A stretch of 61,565 bases of DNA. It comes from CBFHWY01 sp965659675 (GTDB lineage Bacteria; Bacteroidota; Bacteroidia; Flavobacteriales_G; Salibacteraceae). The notes below the pieces were generated by a model, which was given only the letters and a program-made list of their open reading frames with translations, was not told where the DNA came from and ran no database searches. Each line of letters opens with the position of its first letter. Positions within the stretch are counted from its first letter, which is position 1. The stretch is taken from assembly GCA_965659675.1 (NCBI GenBank), contig CBFHWY010000006.1, positions 1-61,565 on the forward strand, in the 5' to 3' direction. A program made the position numbers and the translations under genes. Shown piece by piece: positions 1 to 7,363 of this stretch.

Positions 1-1059
1 TGGCTCGGGCTCAATGAATGGGCCATACTCATCAGTCAGGTATTCTTTTGGAGTCTGTCTGCAATCGTCATGTACCTCACCTGCATTGAGCTTGGATTCA
101 ATAAAAAGCTGGCTTATGCTTCGGGATTGCTTTTGGCCATTGATCCAGTATCAAGCTACTTCGCTTCAGTGATCATGACGGAAAGTCTATTTTGCCTATT
201 GCTCATAAGTGCTGTTTATTTTCTGATCAAAGAACGTTTGATCATCAGCGGAGCGATATTTGGTTTAGCTATTCTCTGCAGACCCATTGCCCTTTACCTG
301 CCATTGTTAATCATCTTGTTCCTTTTGATAAAATATAGAGCCATTGATATCAAAAGACTGGTGAAACCCATCCTTTACTTTGGGCTTCCCATCATTCTGC
401 TGATACTCCCCTGGGGACTGAGGAACAAAACAGTATTTGGCGAGTTCTTTATATCCAGCATAACCGAGGTGAATCTGCTATTTCATACTGCAAGTAATAT
501 CAAAGCCAAGTCTAGTGGTTTGGACGCAAAAATGATTGAAATGGAATACCGGGAAAAGCTCCTTGGCGACCTGGACTGGAATGAAACGGCCAGCATCCCG
601 ATATTTAAAGAACGCAGTTGGGATGAATTCTTTTATCAAGTGAGTGAAGAACCGCTCGTCTTTGTGAAAATCTACAGCCGCTCTTTTTTGATGTTCTTTA
701 TCAAACCCATGCGCTCCTATTTTGATCAACAATTTAATCTTGGGAGTGGTGGACAGATCAGCGGTGTGATGAATAAGACCCCCGGATTTCAGCAGGTGAT
801 AACAAACACAAGTTCAGCGGCCTTATTCATGGTTGCCGTTCAGTTGATCATATTATTGCTTTTGATCATAGGTGGAGCCAGCAATCTTTTTGGCAGCCAG
901 CTTAAGAATTCTAACCTGATACTCATAGCTCTTTTCATTATCTACTTTGCTGCGAGCAGCTCTTTGAGCGAGGTTGATGCCCGCTTTCGACTTCCAGCCT
1001 ATCCATTTATGATTATACTTGGTCTTTCATCAGGGATCATCGCAAAACGATTCACTTGA
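1..1059 (+). CDS. Membrane glycosyltransferase, GT39/ArnT-like (5' end outside window)
   Basis: The frame is open from base 1, so the N-terminus lies outside the window; 352 residues remain. What is visible is a polytopic inner-membrane protein with about eight hydrophobic segments. The stretch IDPVSSYFASVIMTES followed by a hydrophobic helix resembles the region after the early loops of dolichyl-phosphate-mannose-type (GT39/GT83) transferases, which move a sugar from a lipid carrier to an acceptor on the outer face of the inner membrane. The acidic catalytic residues of that family lie in the first loop and would be outside the window, so activity cannot be judged. A long extramembrane stretch (about residues 160-250) separates the two membrane blocks. 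The stop overlaps the TTG start of the next gene. Family assignment is moderate; substrate unknown. Confidence 0.6.
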   Translation, partial: WLGLNEWAILISQVFFWSLSAIVMYLTCIELGFNKKLAYASGLLLAIDPVSSYFASVIMTESLFCLLLISAVYFLIKERLIISGAIFGLAILCRPIALYLPLLIILFLLIKYRAIDIKRLVKPILYFGLPIILLILPWGLRNKTVFGEFFISSITEVNLLFHTASNIKAKSSGLDAKMIEMEYREKLLGDLDWNETASIPIFKERSWDEFFYQVSEEPLVFVKIYSRSFLMFFIKPMRSYFDQQFNLGSGGQISGVMNKTPGFQQVITNTSSAALFMVAVQLIILLLLIIGGASNLFGSQLKNSNLILIALFIIYFAASSSLSEVDARFRLPAYPFMIILGLSSGIIAKRFT

Positions 1060-1736
1060 ATACAGAAAGAAGAAAAGAGGCAGATTTTTATTACCTACTC
1101 CTGGGTGGGCTGTTTATTGCAGCTCTGATCACCTGCAACCTGATCGCCAATCGTTTTATCAGTGTTGACCTCGGCTTTAAGACCTTTGTTATTTCTGCTG
1201 GTGTTCTGCCCTACCCGGTAACTTTTCTTATCACCGATGTGCTCTCAGAGATCTACGGAAGGAAAAAGACCAACCGCGTGATCATCGTGGGTTTTGTGGC
1301 CTCATTTTTTGTGCTTGGCATTCTTTGGAGTTCTCAATACTTCAATGCCGTAGGCTTCTCACCGGTTTCAGACGAACAGTTTGATATCATGTTTGGGAAT
1401 TCATGGAGAGTAGTGCTTGCTTCAATGATGGCCTATTTGACGGCTCAATTAGTGGATGTAAGACTATTCCATTTTTGGAAGGATCTGACCAAAAAAAAGC
1501 ATCTATGGCTCAGAAACAATGCATCGACGGTATTCTCACAATTGGTCGATACCACCCTGGTGGTCTTGGTGCTCTTTCTTGGGGTTAGAAGCAGCAATGA
1601 GCTTTTCTCACTCATTCTGGATGGTTGGCTCTTTAAGGTGATCTGTGCTTTTGTAGACACCCCCTTATTGTACGCTGCAACCTATTTATTCCGCAGAAAA
1701 TTTAAGCTGGCGTTTGGAGATGAGATGAGCTATTGA
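1056..1736 (+). CDS. yhhQ: Queuosine precursor transporter (YhhQ/COG1738 family)
   Basis: This 226-residue inner-membrane protein has about six hydrophobic segments. It carries features of the YhhQ/DUF165 family: an early CNLIANRF stretch, then VTFLITDVLSEIYGRKKTNR, where the acidic D-x-x-x-E-x-Y-G-R block is the family signature. Members import queuosine precursors (preQ0/preQ1 or queuine) used to modify tRNA wobble G34. The start is TTG and overlaps the previous stop (TTGA); no ATG lies near the N-terminus, so TTG is preferred. The overlap suggests translational coupling with the upstream glycosyltransferase, although no functional link is known. No queuosine biosynthesis gene is present in the window. 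Confidence 0.85.
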   Translation: MNTERRKEADFYYLLLGGLFIAALITCNLIANRFISVDLGFKTFVISAGVLPYPVTFLITDVLSEIYGRKKTNRVIIVGFVASFFVLGILWSSQYFNAVGFSPVSDEQFDIMFGNSWRVVLASMMAYLTAQLVDVRLFHFWKDLTKKKHLWLRNNASTVFSQLVDTTLVVLVLFLGVRSSNELFSLILDGWLFKVICAFVDTPLLYAATYLFRRKFKLAFGDEMSY

Positions 1737-1791
1737 CATTATTTAGGAGCTACTTGGTCACTTCTGCTACATTTAATGCTTCTTAAATGAC

Positions 1792-1799
1792 TAATTTTG
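1792..1799 (+). promoter_or_regulatory. Putative -7 box for dsbD (TAATTTTG)
   Basis: Exact match to the Bacteroidota -7 element TAnnTTTG, 21 nt before the ATG at 1821. It covers a possible TTG start at 1797, which argues against that start. No TTG is seen at the -33 spacing. Confidence 0.5.
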
Positions 1800-1820
1800 A
1801 CCCTGAAAGAAGGAGTTGAT

Positions 1821-4253
1821 ATGAGAGGAATACTTATTGCCTTATTAGGTTCATTCATCAGTCTGTTTGCTGTTTCTCAGCAGATGTATGATCCAGTAAA
1901 ATGGAGTTTTGAATCAGAGGCTATCTCTGCTAACGAGCATGTATTAAAAATGACTGCGGTAATACAGGACGGATGGCATCTGTATTCTCAGCACCTCCCT
2001 TCAGACAACGGACCAGTTGCCACAGAATTCAGCTTCGATGACAACGCTGCGGTTTCATTGCTTGGTAAAGTTGAAGAGCCCAAAGCGAAAACAGAGTATG
2101 ATCCGAATTTCGATATGGATCTGAACTTCTTCTCTAAGTTGGTCACATTCACTCAAAAAGTGAAGATCAGCGAGGACACCAAAGTAAAAGGCAATGTCTA
2201 TTACATGGTCTGTAATGATAAAATGTGTTTGCCTCCAGAGGAGGTCCTCTTCAGTTTTGATCTCAACCTGGGAGATGGAAATAGCCCAAATGAAGCAGAG
2301 CCTGAAACCATAGAAGAACCTGAGCAGAACGAATCTAGTTTCAAACCCGGCGAAGAGACTGGCATCTTACAACCCGTTAAATGGGAATTTACACTAGAAA
2401 AGAATGAAAACGGGGATCTTCAGGTTATTGCCTCAGCCAATATAGATGAAGGTTGGCATTTGTACTCTATGGACCTCCCAGATGAGGATGGCCCTATACC
2501 AACAGAATTTAATGTTGAAGTAAAGGATGGTATCGAGTTGATCGGTGACGCTACAGAAGAAGGAAAGCGTCTTACGGAATACGATCCGAATTTCATGATG
2601 GATCTAAGTTATTTTGAGCAGAGTGCAAGGCTGGTTCAAAAAGTGAATCCAGGACAGGCAAAATACATCGAGGGTTACGTGTATTTCATGTCTTGCAATG
2701 ACGAGAAATGCACCACCCCTGAAGAGGTCAGTTTCAAACTTGAGACAGCAGGTTTTGTGGATGGAGCCATCATCGAGGAAAAACCACAGAACAAAAAGAA
2801 GGAAACACGTTCATTGACCGCTATTTTCATTGCAGGGTTTCTGGGGGGGCTGCTCGCCCTGCTAACTCCCTGTGTTTTTCCAATGATCCCGCTAACCGTA
2901 AGTTTTTTCACCAAGCAGAGTAAGACCAAAGCAAAAGGTTTTTCCAATGCTATGCTTTATGGGATCTTCATCATTCTGATTTATGTGATCCTTGGGTTCA
3001 TCATCACAGTCACCTTCGGGTCCGATGCGCTCAATGCACTATCGACGAACTTCTGGTTCAACCTGGCCTTCTTTATTCTCTTTGTTGTTTTTGCTATTTC
3101 CTTCTTTGGCGCTTTTGAGATCACGCTCCCAAGTTCATGGATCAACAAAGCTGATTCGGCAGCAGACAAGGGTGGGTTGATCGGTATCTTTTTTATGGCC
3201 TTCACTCTTTCTCTGGTTTCCTTTTCATGCACTGGACCCATCATTGGTACCCTACTAGTTGAGGCTGCGATCAATGGAGGAGTTGCAGGTCCGCTTACAG
3301 GAATGTTTGGCTTCTCATTTGCGCTTGCCTTGCCATTTGCGCTCTTCGCTGCCTTTCCTGGCTGGTTAAATTCACTACCACAATCTGGTGGCTGGCTAAA
3401 CTCGGTGAAAGTTGTTTTAGGTTTTCTGGAGCTTGCACTTGCGCTGAAATTCTTATCAAATGCTGATCTGGTTGTACAAGCCGGGATACTGACCCGCGAG
3501 TTATTCATTGCAATTTGGATCGGGGTATTTGGAATGATGAGTATGTACTTATTGGGGCTTTTCAGACTTCCCCACGATAGTCCGCTGGAGCGCCTTTCGG
3601 TTGGACGCATGCTATTTGCCACTGTATCGCTGATCTTCACGCTCTACCTCATTCCTGGACTTTGGGGTGCGCCACTAAAGTTAATATCTGGATTTCCTCC
3701 ACCGATGTTCTACAGTGAATCACCCAATGGCGTTGGAGCCACTCAAAATGCTGCTATTGTGAATTCAGATGGCTCAGGATCTCATGACAATTCCGCACAT
3801 TGTCCGCACAATCTGAATTGCTTTCACGATTACGATGAGGGAATGGCCTATGCAAAAGAGGTCAATAAGCCCGTTATGCTAGATTTTACGGGATGGGCCT
3901 GTGTGAATTGCCGGAAAATGGAAGAACAGGTTTGGTCTGATCCTGGAGTACTTCAAAGACTTCGAGAAGATGTGGTATTAATTTCTCTCTACGTTGATGA
4001 AAAAACAGAATTGCCTGAATCGGAGCAGGAAGAAGTTCAGATCGGTGATAAGTTAAAGCGCATCAAGACGATCGGAAATAAATGGAGCGCCTTTCAAGCT
4101 CTTGAATTTGGAACCAACTCACAGCCCTACTACGTGATATTGGATCATCAGGGGAATCAAGTACATGAATCTGCAGCCTATGATCCAGATATCGATCTTT
4201 TCATCGACTGGCTGGATCGAGGTACAGAAGCTTTTGAGAAAAGGAGTAGTTAA
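1821..4253 (+). CDS. dsbD: Thiol:disulfide interchange protein DsbD-like, with duplicated N-terminal domain
   Basis: This 810-residue inner-membrane protein moves reducing electrons from cytoplasmic thioredoxin to periplasmic thiol proteins. A signal peptide (residues 1-20) is followed by two tandem copies of the DsbD N-terminal immunoglobulin-like domain (about 22-148 and 183-308). Each copy contains GWHLYS, EYDPNF and a C-x4-C pair (Cys131/136 and Cys292/297). The eight-helix core (about 333-620) has Cys351 in TPCVFPMIP and Cys470 in FSCTGP. A C-terminal thioredoxin domain carries C694-VN-C697. The start is ATG 1821 rather than TTG 1797: GAAGGAG lies just upstream, the signal peptide begins there, and a -7 box overlaps the TTG. 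E. coli DsbD has only one N-terminal domain. The stop overlaps gmhA by one base (TAATG). Confidence 0.92.
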   Translation: MRGILIALLGSFISLFAVSQQMYDPVKWSFESEAISANEHVLKMTAVIQDGWHLYSQHLPSDNGPVATEFSFDDNAAVSLLGKVEEPKAKTEYDPNFDMDLNFFSKLVTFTQKVKISEDTKVKGNVYYMVCNDKMCLPPEEVLFSFDLNLGDGNSPNEAEPETIEEPEQNESSFKPGEETGILQPVKWEFTLEKNENGDLQVIASANIDEGWHLYSMDLPDEDGPIPTEFNVEVKDGIELIGDATEEGKRLTEYDPNFMMDLSYFEQSARLVQKVNPGQAKYIEGYVYFMSCNDEKCTTPEEVSFKLETAGFVDGAIIEEKPQNKKKETRSLTAIFIAGFLGGLLALLTPCVFPMIPLTVSFFTKQSKTKAKGFSNAMLYGIFIILIYVILGFIITVTFGSDALNALSTNFWFNLAFFILFVVFAISFFGAFEITLPSSWINKADSAADKGGLIGIFFMAFTLSLVSFSCTGPIIGTLLVEAAINGGVAGPLTGMFGFSFALALPFALFAAFPGWLNSLPQSGGWLNSVKVVLGFLELALALKFLSNADLVVQAGILTRELFIAIWIGVFGMMSMYLLGLFRLPHDSPLERLSVGRMLFATVSLIFTLYLIPGLWGAPLKLISGFPPPMFYSESPNGVGATQNAAIVNSDGSGSHDNSAHCPHNLNCFHDYDEGMAYAKEVNKPVMLDFTGWACVNCRKMEEQVWSDPGVLQRLREDVVLISLYVDEKTELPESEQEEVQIGDKLKRIKTIGNKWSAFQALEFGTNSQPYYVILDHQGNQVHESAAYDPDIDLFIDWLDRGTEAFEKRSS

Positions 4254-4828
4254 TGGCTGGAGCAAAAGAAATCCTGGAGCAGAGTCAGCAGAGCCTCAAT
4301 AGCTTTTTAGCAGATGAAGATCAGCTATCTCGTATTGATGCCGTAGCCGAGATGATGACCAATGCACTTCATTCTGGCAATAAGATCATTTCATGTGGAA
4401 ATGGAGGTTCGATGTGTGATGCCATGCATTTTGCCGAAGAATTGAGTGGCCGATTCAGGGAGGATCGACCAGCCCTAGCAGCGGTATCCATTTCAGACCC
4501 CTCTCACATCAGCTGCACAGCTAATGATTATGGTTTTGAGCAGGTATTCTCGAGATATGTTGAAGGGCTCGGAAACAAAGGAGATATTTTGCTTGCCATT
4601 AGCACCAGCGGGAATTCTGCTAACATCCTAAAAGCCATAGATGCCGCAAAAGAAAAAGGAATGAAATGCATTGGCCTAACGGGGAAAAATGGTGGACAAA
4701 TGGCGGGGCTCGTAGATCTCGAGATCAGGGCTCCATTCTCTGAATATTCAGATAGAGCCCAGGAAATCCACATCAAGGTTATTCATTGTTTGATCGAATT
4801 GATCGAGCGCAGCATTTTTCAGAAGTAA
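4253..4828 (+). CDS. gmhA: Phosphoheptose isomerase GmhA
   Basis: The 191-residue length and sequence closely match E. coli GmhA (192 residues). GmhA converts sedoheptulose 7-phosphate to D-glycero-D-manno-heptose 7-phosphate in the cytosol, the first step of ADP-heptose synthesis for lipopolysaccharide core. Visible hallmarks are the SIS-domain phosphate loop SCGNGGSMCDAMHFAEELSG, with the catalytic-type Glu in FAEEL, the STSGNSANILKAI serine loop, and the C-terminal EIHIKVIHCLIELIE helix with its conserved His. The ATG overlaps the dsbD stop by one base, and a GT2 gene starts 13 bp downstream, so the three probably form one transcript. The other heptose genes (hldE, gmhB) are not in the window. 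Confidence 0.95.
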   Translation: MAGAKEILEQSQQSLNSFLADEDQLSRIDAVAEMMTNALHSGNKIISCGNGGSMCDAMHFAEELSGRFREDRPALAAVSISDPSHISCTANDYGFEQVFSRYVEGLGNKGDILLAISTSGNSANILKAIDAAKEKGMKCIGLTGKNGGQMAGLVDLEIRAPFSEYSDRAQEIHIKVIHCLIELIERSIFQK

Positions 4829-4841
4829 TACATTTGCCGCC

Positions 4842-5582
4842 ATGATCTCAGGAAAAAAGGTGGTAGTTGTGATGCCTGCTTACAATGCAGAACTCACGCT
4901 TGAAAAAACATACAAAGAAATCCCCTTTGATATTGTTGATGAAGTAATTCTGGTTGATGACCACTCTTCCGATGCTACCTCCGATCTTGCAAAGAAGATC
5001 GGCATTCAACATGTGATAAGACATGATGAGAACAAAGGCTATGGAGGCAATCAAAAAACCTGCTACAATAAAGCCCTTGAGATCGGCGCTGATATTGTGA
5101 TCATGGTTCATCCAGATTATCAGTACACACCAAAGCTCATCCCATCAATGACCTATCTCATAGCTCAAGACCTTTATCAGGTTGTGCTGGGATCGAGGAT
5201 ACTGGGGAAAGGAGCCTTAAAAGGTGGAATGCCCATCTATAAATACATAGCCAATCGACTGCTCACCTTGTTTCAGAATATACTCATGAATCAAAAGTTA
5301 TCTGAGTATCACACAGGTTATAGGGCCTTCTCCAGAAAAGTTTTGGAAGACATCAACTTCAATGGAAATTCCGATGATTTTGTGTTTGACAATCAAATGT
5401 TAGCTCAAATAGCCTATAAGGGTTATGAAATGGCTGAGGTCACTTGTCCAACCAAATACTTTGACGAAGCATCGAGCATTAACTTCAAAAGGAGTTCTAT
5501 CTACGGAATCGGCGTGATCAAAACCTCCATACTTTTCTTTCTGGGAAAACTAGGAATCTATAAAACGAGCATTTTCCGTTAG
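4842..5582 (+). CDS. Family 2 glycosyltransferase (polyprenyl-phosphate sugar transferase-like)
   Basis: This 246-residue GT-A fold enzyme lies 13 bp after gmhA. The N-terminal nucleotide-binding strand VVVVMPAYNAE is followed by EVILVDDHSSD and by IVIMVHPDYQY, which holds the metal-binding Asp at the DxD position in the HPDYQ form found in many GT2 enzymes of this type. A later YHTGYRAF motif is typical of dolichol-phosphate-mannose/glucose synthase-like members. There is one modest hydrophobic stretch near the C-terminus (about 225-240) but no full membrane anchor. Its place behind gmhA suggests a role in lipopolysaccharide or other surface-glycan assembly; this is inference, and donor and acceptor are unknown. 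The stop overlaps the convergent nifU-like gene by 4 bp. Confidence 0.88.
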   Translation: MISGKKVVVVMPAYNAELTLEKTYKEIPFDIVDEVILVDDHSSDATSDLAKKIGIQHVIRHDENKGYGGNQKTCYNKALEIGADIVIMVHPDYQYTPKLIPSMTYLIAQDLYQVVLGSRILGKGALKGGMPIYKYIANRLLTLFQNILMNQKLSEYHTGYRAFSRKVLEDINFNGNSDDFVFDNQMLAQIAYKGYEMAEVTCPTKYFDEASSINFKRSSIYGIGVIKTSILFFLGKLGIYKTSIFR

Positions 5583-5827
5583 AGGAAGAGGTCGAAGTTG
5601 ATCGCTTCAACAGACTTTATCTCTGGAACTGCTTTTAAGATCGCCTCCTCTACTCCTGCTTTAAAGGTCATGTTGTTCATCTGACAGGTAGTGCAGGCGC
5701 CCTTTAGTTGAACTTTTGCGACTCCCTCTTCGGTGATCTCAACCAACTCAAGATCTCCACCATCTTCTTTCACAAAGCCCCTGATCTCATCCAGAGATCG
5801 ATCTACTCTTTCAAAGAGTTCATTCAT
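5579..5827 (-). CDS. NifU-like C-terminal domain iron-sulfur scaffold
   Basis: This 82-residue cytosolic protein consists only of the NifU C-terminal (Nfu) domain. The pattern GGDLELVEITEEG...VQLKGACTTCQMNN ends in the C-x-x-C pair that holds a bridging [4Fe-4S] cluster between two subunits, and the tail VEEAILKAVPEIKSVEAI is typical of the family. Nfu proteins carry assembled clusters to target apoproteins. It starts 4 bp after the stop of the mrp gene, whose product is another Fe-S carrier, so the pair is a plausible two-gene cluster-delivery operon. It lacks the N-terminal IscU-like and central ferredoxin domains of full-length NifU, as expected for Nfu-type proteins. Confidence 0.92.
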   Translation of the reverse strand: MNELFERVDRSLDEIRGFVKEDGGDLELVEITEEGVAKVQLKGACTTCQMNNMTFKAGVEEAILKAVPEIKSVEAINFDLFL

Positions 5828-5831
5828 GCTG

Positions 5832-6914
5832 CTAATTTACGTCGCTTTTCTTAAGTCCAATATTTTTTATCAGCTCAGCAATAAGCTCCTCAAAGGCCTC
5901 TTCCTGGATACTATCATCCTGAAGCACTGCCGGATGACCTACGTCACCCGCTTCTCTTATTCCCTGGACTAAAGGGATCTCTCCGAGAAATGGTACCTTC
6001 ATCTGGCCAGCGAGGTCTCTTGCCCCTTCCATTCCGAAGATATAATACTTCTTGTCGGGCATATCCGGTGGAACGAAATAACTCATATTCTCAATTATTC
6101 CCACCACAGGTATATTGATGCTTTCCAATCTGAACATTGCAACACCTTTTCTGGCATCAGCAAGGGCAACCGGTTGCGGTGTACTGACCACGATCGCTCC
6201 ACTTAATGGGGCAGCCTGTACCAGAGTCAGGTGAACATCACCTGTTCCAGGGGGAAGATCGAGTAGCATGATATCAAGTTCACCCCATTCCACATCATTG
6301 ATCATTTGTTCGAGTGCTTTGGACGCCATCGGCCCTCTCCATACCACGGCATCATTGATTCCTGCGAAGAAACCAATAGACATGAGTTTAACTCCATAGG
6401 ATTCTACTGGAGCAATTTTTGGTTTGCCATTCACCTCAACTGGTTTCGGCTTATCAAAAAGCACATCAAACATCAATGGCATACTGGGACCATATATATC
6501 CGCATCGATCAATCCGACCTTATATCCTTGCTGACTGAGTCCTACTGCAAGATTTGCGGTAATAGTAGACTTCCCCACGCCACCTTTTCCACTGGAAATG
6601 GCGATCACATGTTTTACTCCTGGCAAAGCGCTGCGTTGCTCTACTTCCCGATCTTTTGATTTGGGTAGGGCTTCAAACATGATCGCGAGATCAAATTTCT
6701 TTTTGAGCTTCTGATTCAATTGATGCTCACAAGCATCTTGAAGGCGTTTTTTACTCTGAAGACTAGGGTTGTTCACCTTCAACTTAAATTGAAGCTTATC
6801 ACCATCAATTCGGATGTCATCAACCAGGTTCAGCGAAACAATATCTTTTCCAAGATCAGGCTCGATCACGTAGGACAATGCTTTCAGGACGTCTTCTTTC
6901 TTTGTTTCAGCCAT
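5832..6914 (-). CDS. mrp: Mrp/ApbC-type Fe-S cluster carrier ATPase
   Basis: This 360-residue cytosolic P-loop ATPase of the Mrp/NBP35 family loads Fe-S clusters on target proteins. Residues 1-85 are a MIP18/DUF59 domain. Residues 100-350 hold the ATPase: deviant Walker A GKGGVGKST (109-117), the DADIYGPSMP switch and DLPPGTGDVHLT. The C-terminal C-x-x-C pair that binds the bridging cluster in most ApbC/NBP35 proteins is missing: after IENMSYF comes VPPDMPDKKYYIFG, with no cysteine. I recall a similar form in other Bacteroidota but could not check it. The nifU-like gene follows after 4 bp. Confidence 0.92.
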   Translation of the reverse strand: MAETKKEDVLKALSYVIEPDLGKDIVSLNLVDDIRIDGDKLQFKLKVNNPSLQSKKRLQDACEHQLNQKLKKKFDLAIMFEALPKSKDREVEQRSALPGVKHVIAISSGKGGVGKSTITANLAVGLSQQGYKVGLIDADIYGPSMPLMFDVLFDKPKPVEVNGKPKIAPVESYGVKLMSIGFFAGINDAVVWRGPMASKALEQMINDVEWGELDIMLLDLPPGTGDVHLTLVQAAPLSGAIVVSTPQPVALADARKGVAMFRLESINIPVVGIIENMSYFVPPDMPDKKYYIFGMEGARDLAGQMKVPFLGEIPLVQGIREAGDVGHPAVLQDDSIQEEAFEELIAELIKNIGLKKSDVN

Positions 6915-6961
6915 ATAAAATCAACAATTAGAACAGTGCTTAGTTCGGCTCTCGAAATTAG

Positions 6962-7309
6962 CTAAAAGCTCTCTAGTTCAGTACTCGGATCCCAAAATAT
7001 GCTCTTGAAGTTCTGAACCTTATCATCCATCACTTTCACCCCTTCCTTTTCAAGTAGGCGCTGCATCAAATCAGGGTCTCCAAAATGATGTTTACCTGTC
7101 AGCAAGCCCTGTCTATTCACCACTCTATGAGCGGGAACATCATCCAATTGATGAGAGGCGTTCATCGCATAGCCAACCATTCTCGAAGAACGAGCCGCTC
7201 CCAAAAAGCGTGCTATCGCCCCGTAGGAAGTTACCCGGCCGCCAGGGATAAGTCTGACCACATCCCATACACGCTGAAAAAAGTCACTTTGCTTTGAAGA
7301 CATGCTCAA
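6962..7309 (-). CDS. Alkyltransferase-like protein (ATL; MGMT homologue without the active Cys)
   Basis: This 115-residue protein has the DNA-binding domain of O6-alkylguanine-DNA alkyltransferase: IPGGRVTSYGAIARFLG (recognition helix) and SSRMVGYAMNA with the arginine finger. The PCHR active site is PAHR here (59-62), so the alkyl-accepting cysteine is replaced by Ala60. That defines ATL proteins, which bind O6-alkylguanine, flip it out and hand the lesion to nucleotide excision repair instead of repairing it directly. The N-terminal ribonuclease-like domain of full MGMT is absent, as usual for ATLs. It is divergent from the histidine kinase gene and is followed by mrp after 47 bp. Confidence 0.9.
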   Translation of the reverse strand: MSMSSKQSDFFQRVWDVVRLIPGGRVTSYGAIARFLGAARSSRMVGYAMNASHQLDDVPAHRVVNRQGLLTGKHHFGDPDLMQRLLEKEGVKVMDDKVQNFKSIFWDPSTELESF

Positions 7310-7363
7310 GAATAAAAATAATCATCAGTTGTTGCCACATTTTTTAGCCAAATTCGTAAGCTG

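Noticed and set aside
2981..3640. 219-codon open frame opposite dsbD
   Set aside because: Antisense to the conserved DsbD membrane core; no recognisable domain or start context.
6962..7309. Functional O6-methylguanine-DNA methyltransferase
   Set aside because: The active Cys is replaced by Ala in PAHR, so it is an ATL protein.
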